Shown here piece after piece: positions 61,311 through 64,000 of a stretch of DNA of 64,000 bases. This DNA is from Bacteroidales bacterium UBA4345. GTDB lineage: Bacteria; Bacteroidota; Bacteroidia; Bacteroidales; Paludibacteraceae. The translations under genes were made by a program, and so were the position numbers. How positions within the stretch are numbered: the first letter of the stretch is position 1; each line of letters opens with the position of its first letter. Location: NCBI GenBank assembly GCA_002396385.1, contig DGTD01000101.1, forward strand, positions 40,945 through 104,944, given 5' to 3'. The notes under the pieces were generated by a model that ran no database searches, had not been told where the DNA came from, and saw only the letters and a program-made list of their open reading frames with translations.

Positions 61311-62314
61311 TTATTCTTTCACAAACCGCTCTATTTTGCAGGTGTGTTCCTTGGTCTTTTCGTCGTAGTTGATGCCTACAAACAACAGGTTGTCGTAGTA
61401 GTGGTTGAGGGCCTCGTGGTAATTCCTGTCCTTTATTTGCAGGAGGGCACTTTCCGTGCTCTTGTTGTGCTTCAACTCTATGACCATTGCCGGTATGTTC
61501 GGCAGGTAGGGCACGAGCACCAGGTCGGCATAGCCCTTGCCGGTCGGCAGTTCCTTGACGAGCGTGTAACGGGTATTGGCGTAGAAATAGGCCAGGCAGA
61601 TGGCACTCTGGAAACAGTGCTCGTCGTTGTAGGTCAGCGGATTGGTCACCTGGGTGTGGGCGGCATCGAGTGCGGCGGCCACCGCCTCGGCGTTGCCGTT
61701 GATGGTGTCGTCAAGCAACCGCTTCGAGGCGTTGATAATAGCGAAGATTTGTTTGTAGTCGTCGTCGAACTTCGCCGCCTTTACCCACTCTTGACGGACT
61801 TCCTCGTTCGGTATGCGGCAGGTCATGTCTTTGTCGTTGTATACCAGGTAGCCCAGATGAATAAGGTAGGTGAACACGTCGTCCTTGCCTTTGAAACTGT
61901 TGAGGGTGTTGGTAAACGAGGACACCTCTACCTCCACGCTACTACCGGCCAGCATGCTGACCACATCGTCCCTTATGCCATCGAAGTTCATCCGCAAATA
62001 GTCTGAAATGGCCTCAAAAGAGCCGGTTGTCGACCAATAGTTGGCCATCTTCTTGCGCTCGATGGCCGAGACCACCGATTTCGGATTCAACAGACTCACC
62101 TCGTCGCTGAGGTCGTAACCGTCATACCAGCGCTCCATCTCGTCAAACGGCATTCCGTATTTACCGCAGAGTTCGCGCACCTCCTCTTTGGTAAATCCAC
62201 TTTGGTGCTGACCAGTTGGTTCAGTTCACCAATTACTAATGATTTATCTATATATATTCTCGTGTTTCTATCGTCTTTAAACGCATCAGCGTTCGGATTC
62301 AAATACAAGCCCAT
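61311..62314 (-). pseudogene. AAA-ATPase / PD-(D/E)XK nuclease family gene with ATPase domain deleted
   Basis: From the ATG at 62314 the frame begins MGLYLNPNADAFKDDRNTRI and YIDKSLVIGELNQLVSTK, the correct N-terminus of the Bacteroidales AAA-ATPase-like family, then falls out of frame near 62205. The second part resumes in another frame (from about 62200) with GFTKEEVRELCGKYGMPFDEM and runs to the end, through LVKELPTGKGYADLVLVPY and MVIELK, the intact PD-(D/E)XK core. The P-loop region that normally follows LVSTK (FVCVSRPRRFGKS in relatives) is missing, so roughly 200 residues were deleted. A -7 box lies at 62339-62346. Confidence 0.87.
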
Positions 62315-62338
62315 TGTGCCTCCTTTTTCTTATAACTA

Positions 62339-62346
62339 CAAATTTA
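62339..62346 (-). promoter_or_regulatory. -7 box (TAaaTTTG)
   Basis: Exact TAnnTTTG on the minus strand upstream of the deleted ATPase gene. Confidence 0.45.
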
Positions 62347-62492
62347 ACAATTAAGGGATAACATTGCGAACTGAGTTTATGGAACAGGACACTGGTTCGG
62401 AAAGAGGCCGTATTATAGTTTGTATGGTTACCAAATAATTTGCAATATCCTAATCCATTTCAAATCTAAGCTATTTGCGGATTTGAGGGTCC

Positions 62493-62528
62493 AAAAAAAG
62501 AGCCGACTCGTCGCGAGCCAGCTCTTTT
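62493..62528 (-). terminator. terminator of the GH10 gene
   Basis: AAAAGAGC (62496-62503) pairs with GCTCTTTT (62521-62528), with an inner CTCG/CGAG stem, and a T run follows on the minus strand. Confidence 0.85.
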
Positions 62529-62548
62529 AGAAAGTTGTTGTTTTTGCC

Positions 62549-64000
62549 TTATTTTATTACAATCTTCTTTACTATAACATTGTTGTCGGTACTTATAATA
62601 AGCGTATAAACTCCTTTGCAGGTTTCAGGAATGTCTAGTTCGGTAGAAGAAGATGTGGCAATTGCCCTACCTGTACTGTCTATCAATTTCAAACCTGCTT
62701 CTTCAACTCCGCTAACGCTGATGTGGTTAGTGGCAGGAGATGGATATATGCTGATGCTTGAGCTTGGAGTCGCATCGAATAAAGTCTCGCAATCAGAATT
62801 GTCGAAGGTGACTTTGTCTATGTTGATGTAAGGACCAACGATGCTGAAGCGTATGGTTTGCTCTCCCTTGCGAAGGTTGATGGAGGTCTTTATGGCTGAA
62901 TAGGTGTCCCAGTCTTCTCCTTGAGGGGCTTCTATCGTTTGGGTTTCAGCGTATGTTTGGCCGTTCTCAATAGCGCTAACCGTGAAACCGGAATTGCCGC
63001 TGCCCGATGCTACGTATGCGGTAATATCGTAGGTTCCGTCGCAGATGACGTTGACAGAGTAGTCAGTCCATTCGCCCTTTGCAGTGTAGCCTATGGCATA
63101 GCTGTTATTGCCAGTAACCACGTCAATACCTGTCTGTCTGTATTCTTTTCCTTCGTTCCCGTCGTCTGTGTCGTGGTATGCAATGCCCTCGCAGCCTTCA
63201 TCGAAGTTTTCGGCTTCAATTGTACCTGGTATTTTAGCCGCGGTGCCTCCGTAAGGTGCTTTCTGGGCGCAAACAGTTACTTTGGCCGTTTTTTCTGCCG
63301 ACTCGTTCTTGTCGTCGTAAGCAATGACTTTTATTTCGTAAACACCTGCATCTGTAGGGGCAAATGTACCTGAGTACGAATTTACGTTTCCTTTGTCTTC
63401 GATCAGTTCGTCGTTAACGTACACCTCGATGTGGTTTACATTCCCGGCTTTAGAAGAAGCCTCCACTTGGAAGCCAACCTCGTCGCCAACAGAAATGGTC
63501 TCGGATGTAACGGAGAGTTTGACTGTTACACCTTTGGCTGCCTGGCCTACACAGAGAGGACTTTTGGCGTTAATAGCCGCATCAGATCTCATATATTGCT
63601 CAAGCCAAGTGAAAGCAGAACGTTTCTGGCAGTTCCTCACAAGGCCAGAAGCTCCGTTATCTCCGCCGTCCTTTACCCAAGTGTGACCGTAAATCCAACC
63701 CCAAAGAGTTACACCTGCCACATAGTCGGCTTCCCACATTACAGGGAATTGTTCTTTGTAACGGGTCTCGAAAGTGGCGTCGTTTTTCTTTGCTATGTCG
63801 TACTCGGTAATGTACTGTGGCAACTGGGTTTTGTTGTGGATATCTTCCAAGGCACTTTTGAACTGGGATCCGCTCATGTCGTTCAAGTCGTGAGCCTGGT
63901 TTCCAGCAGCGTCAATTGGGGCGCCGCAGGCTTTCAAACCGTTGATGAGGTTGATGAACTCGGTCTTCTGCCACTGGAAGGTGTTGTAGTCGTTGTAAAT
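62549..64000 (-). CDS. GH10 xylanase with CBM6-like and T9SS tail, 5' part outside window
   Basis: The frame is open to the window edge, so the N-terminal catalytic part lies outside. The visible 483 residues begin with the end of the GH10 barrel: YNDYN, ITEYDI (the nucleophile glutamate) and GVTLWGWIYGHTW. An Ig-like domain (about 170-250), a CBM6-like domain (GTIEAENFDEGCEG through YINIDKVTFDNSD) and a C-terminal T9SS sorting domain (ISIYPSPATNHISV through VYTLIISTDNNVIVKKIVIK) follow. It is a secreted or surface xylan-degrading enzyme, attached by the type IX system. A strong terminator follows. Confidence 0.88.
   Translation of the reverse strand: MYNDYNTFQWQKTEFINLINGLKACGAPIDAAGNQAHDLNDMSGSQFKSALEDIHNKTQLPQYITEYDIAKKNDATFETRYKEQFPVMWEADYVAGVTLWGWIYGHTWVKDGGDNGASGLVRNCQKRSAFTWLEQYMRSDAAINAKSPLCVGQAAKGVTVKLSVTSETISVGDEVGFQVEASSKAGNVNHIEVYVNDELIEDKGNVNSYSGTFAPTDAGVYEIKVIAYDDKNESAEKTAKVTVCAQKAPYGGTAAKIPGTIEAENFDEGCEGIAYHDTDDGNEGKEYRQTGIDVVTGNNSYAIGYTAKGEWTDYSVNVICDGTYDITAYVASGSGNSGFTVSAIENGQTYAETQTIEAPQGEDWDTYSAIKTSINLRKGEQTIRFSIVGPYINIDKVTFDNSDCETLFDATPSSSISIYPSPATNHISVSGVEEAGLKLIDSTGRAIATSSSTELDIPETCKGVYTLIISTDNNVIVKKIVIK

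Overview
The window looks like a chromosome segment of a Bacteroidota bacterium, most likely order Bacteroidales. The grounds are the -7 boxes of form TAnnTTTG (often with a TTTG-like -33 box about 20 bp upstream) in place of E. coli-type promoters, a hybrid two-component system, a DUF2723 glycosyltransferase, an M60 peptidase, FISUMP-domain proteins and a GH10 xylanase with a type IX secretion (T9SS) tail. I cannot resolve genus or species. The 64 kb is mainly core genes interrupted by accessory, AT-richer patches.

Region by region: 1-9.7 kb is accessory. It holds the 3' part of a dynamin-like GTPase, unknown genes, a DUF2974 lipase-like gene with a suspicious reading-frame break, an AbiEi/AbiEii-type toxin-antitoxin pair with a 15-bp inverted-repeat operator over its promoter, a Sel1-repeat lipoprotein, a Tai4-like T6SS immunity protein, and a broken ATPase gene preceded by a 44-bp perfect palindrome. 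10-16.5 kb holds a TMEM260/DUF2723-type glycosyltransferase with a polysaccharide deacetylase, then a Kef-type antiporter with RCK_C domains. 16.6-17.4 kb is a REP-associated tyrosine transposase (RAYT) carrying a REP-like palindrome inside its reading frame. 17.6-21.8 kb is metabolic on the minus strand: ribF, pyk, aroQ, ilvE. 22-26 kb has a sigma-54-like promoter and a structured leader candidate before an M60 peptidase, then tRNA-Trp(CCA) with two terminators.

26-29.2 kb (minus) holds a BASS transporter with a LEA14-like lipoprotein, a SprT-like protein and a FISUMP protein. 29.6-33.6 kb is an orphan hybrid sensor/AraC regulator. 34-35.5 kb is a decayed patch with a small membrane protein, a remnant of an AAA/PD-(D/E)XK gene and a FISUMP pseudogene. 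35.7-42 kb (minus) holds an OmpA-like outer-membrane protein with an overlapping lipoprotein gene, PBP4/DacB and DprA. 42-48 kb (plus) holds a ThiE-like protein, an exported protein, a TerB-DnaJ membrane protein, a patatin/PlpD-like protein and LrgA-LrgB. 48-51.3 kb (minus) is a tightly coupled operon of a long helical protein, a metallophosphoesterase and a DUF4112 protein. It is followed by MarC, a GHL10 hydrolase with a DUF4348-like protein, a SUFU-DUF2185-TPR immunity-type fusion (54.5-56.4 kb), and a TolC-HlyD-ABC-MacB tripartite efflux operon. The right end holds an AAA/PD-(D/E)XK pseudogene with the ATPase domain deleted and the C-terminal part of a GH10 xylanase with CBM6-like and T9SS domains that runs off the window.

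Recurring themes are three independent remnants of the mobile Bacteroidales ATPase/nuclease families, two immunity-type genes without visible toxins, and compact regulatory palindromes. The candidates I would examine first are the SUFU-DUF2185-TPR protein, the RAYT with an in-frame REP, the 44-bp palindrome, the structured leader at 22.2 kb, and the 712-residue helical protein operon.
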